Shown piece after piece: positions 62,988 through 64,000 of a DNA stretch of 64,000 nt. The notes below the pieces were generated by a model that saw only the letters and a list, made by a program, of their open reading frames with translations, was not told the DNA's origin and searched no databases. The position numbers and the translations under genes were made by a program. The first letter of the stretch is position 1; every line of letters begins with the position of its first letter. Source of the stretch: Spirogloea muscicola (lineage: Eukaryota > Streptophyta > Zygnematophyceae > Spirogloeales > Spirogloeaceae). Location of the stretch: positions 506,856 through 570,855 of the forward strand of contig WELB01000033.1 of the NCBI GenBank assembly GCA_009602725.1, given 5' to 3'.

Positions 62988-63800
62988 TTATGCCTTAGCA
63001 GGGACCCCATCCCCACGCCGTCCGTCCTCGCCCTGGCTCCAAGTGGAGCAGGAGCCGTTGTGGTGGTCGCGGCTGTCGCTGCTGCCCTCCTCGCCTTCGT
63101 CTTCTGCAGAGCTGGACTCGTCGCTGCTACTCTCGCCCACCGGCTTATCCTTGTGAAAGATGCAGCACTCTGCAGCAAGCGCAGGCGAGCATCAGTCGCT
63201 CAGCTTCCGCAGATCATCAGCTGAGGCCTGTTCATGCTAGCGCAAGTCGCCCAGCTTGTCATTGCCGGCAGAAGAACAAGTAAAGGTGTAGGTGGACCAT
63301 GTCAGGATCCTGGAGGAGCAAGAATTCCCACAAGGATGGCCACTCTACCCTCGGTGGGCCTCCACAAACGATATCACCGTGCACGGTCTCCGGTCCTCAC
63401 TCTTGGAGCTCTTGCGTCCGAGGCTCTCGTTGTCGATGGTGTCCGGCTGCCACGTCACGCGCTTCTTGCGGCGTGGCCGCAGTCGCAGCACGACGCGCTC
63501 CTCTGCACGCCACCACCGCGGTGGCGTCGGGGATCAGCAGGCCGCCACCGGCGTGGTAGCCGGCAGCGGCGTTGCCGCGCGACGTCCCAGAGACAGTCGG
63601 AGTGGAGCCGCAGGCGAGACGCCGTACCGGCGGTGGCATCAGAAGCTCCACGGCTTCGAGGCTCCGGAGCCGGCGCGCTCACCTGGCGGCTTGTCCCCCA
63701 CCACGCAGGTGAGCGTGGCGCTGACGCTGCCTGCGGCGGCGGCGGCGGCGGCGGTGGCAACGGCGGGGACGAGGCTGCCGCGGCCTCCCGCCTGCGCCAT
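62988..63800 (-). CDS. INH3: Protein phosphatase 1 inhibitor-3 (PPP1R11/YPI1-like)
   Basis: A small disordered regulator that binds PP1 catalytic subunits. Three exons in phase (63800-63683, 63502-63401, 63169-62988) give 133 residues. Exon 1 encodes [20 protein letters not shown] and SATLTCVVGDKPPG. Exon 2 encodes EERVVLRLRPRRKKRVTWQP with the RVxF-type docking motif KRVTW at residues 53-57, then DTIDNESLGRKSSK. Exon 3 encodes KCCIFHKDKPVGESSSDESS and an acidic Ser-rich tail. The family signature (L-L-KKKV-W, VDNE-GRK-SKKCCIFHK) is clear. The gene is short enough to be missed by length filters. An N at 63827 lies 27 bases upstream of the start. Confidence 0.93.
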
Positions 63801-64000
63801 GCACCGAGGCGGCTCCCGGCGGCGGCNCATGGCACTCGTGCTAGCATGGACGTGGCGGCGGCGCTGGCGGCGGCGGTGGCGGGGTGGCGGCGGCGGCGGC
63901 GGGCGGTCCGGCCTCGCAGCTGGTTGCCCGGCCAGGCGCAGTTACCTTGGTCGTGGAAATTAGCTGACTCGATGTTACGGGGCGGACTTGTCGAGACAGC
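63801..64000. other. GC-rich flank upstream of INH3
   Basis: Contains GGC/GCC runs and a single N at 63827. It is probably the INH3 5' UTR and promoter, or the edge of a neighbouring gene outside the window. Confidence 0.35.

Overview
This window looks like nuclear DNA from a green-lineage eukaryote, most plausibly a streptophyte alga or a related early-branching green plant. The genes are intron-rich, with GT-AG and some GC-AG introns. Their products are plant-type: cytosolic pyruvate kinase, a KEA4/5/6-type antiporter, GOS1, COA5, INH3, THI4, THIC and an ANT-like double-AP2 factor. First exons are very GC-rich with CCG/GGC runs. The species cannot be fixed from the sequence alone.

Layout: 1-18.2 kb is mostly accessory DNA. 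It holds a small conserved plant gene (724-2068), a tRNA-His(GTG), a damaged F-box/LRR gene, many 3' ends of one family of non-LTR retrotransposons on both strands, Copia and Gypsy fossils, and one 376-base assembly gap (12083-12458). From 18.3 to 44.2 kb the genes are dense: KEA antiporter (+), a bacterial-type DNA polymerase III alpha subunit with a predicted organelle transit peptide (-), an NYN-LOTUS RNA-biology protein (+), 2-amino-3-ketobutyrate CoA ligase (-), COA5 (+) and pyruvate kinase (+). From 44.2 to 47.5 kb is another repeat-rich stretch. From 47.8 to 63.8 kb come the AP2 factor (+), THI4 (-), THIC (+), GOS1 (+) and INH3 (-).

The most striking system is the thiamin locus at 51.8-59.6 kb. 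THI4 (thiazole branch) and THIC (pyrimidine branch) are divergently arranged, and both carry TPP riboswitch aptamers downstream of their stop codons. THIC has one. THI4 has three complete TPP aptamers in tandem, all in the THI4 sense. The second unusual gene is the intron-split nuclear DnaE homologue, since known plant organelle replication uses unrelated POP-type polymerases.

Many CDS entries below give exon coordinates inferred by eye from splice sites, reading phase and family similarity. No alignment, transcript or database search was run.
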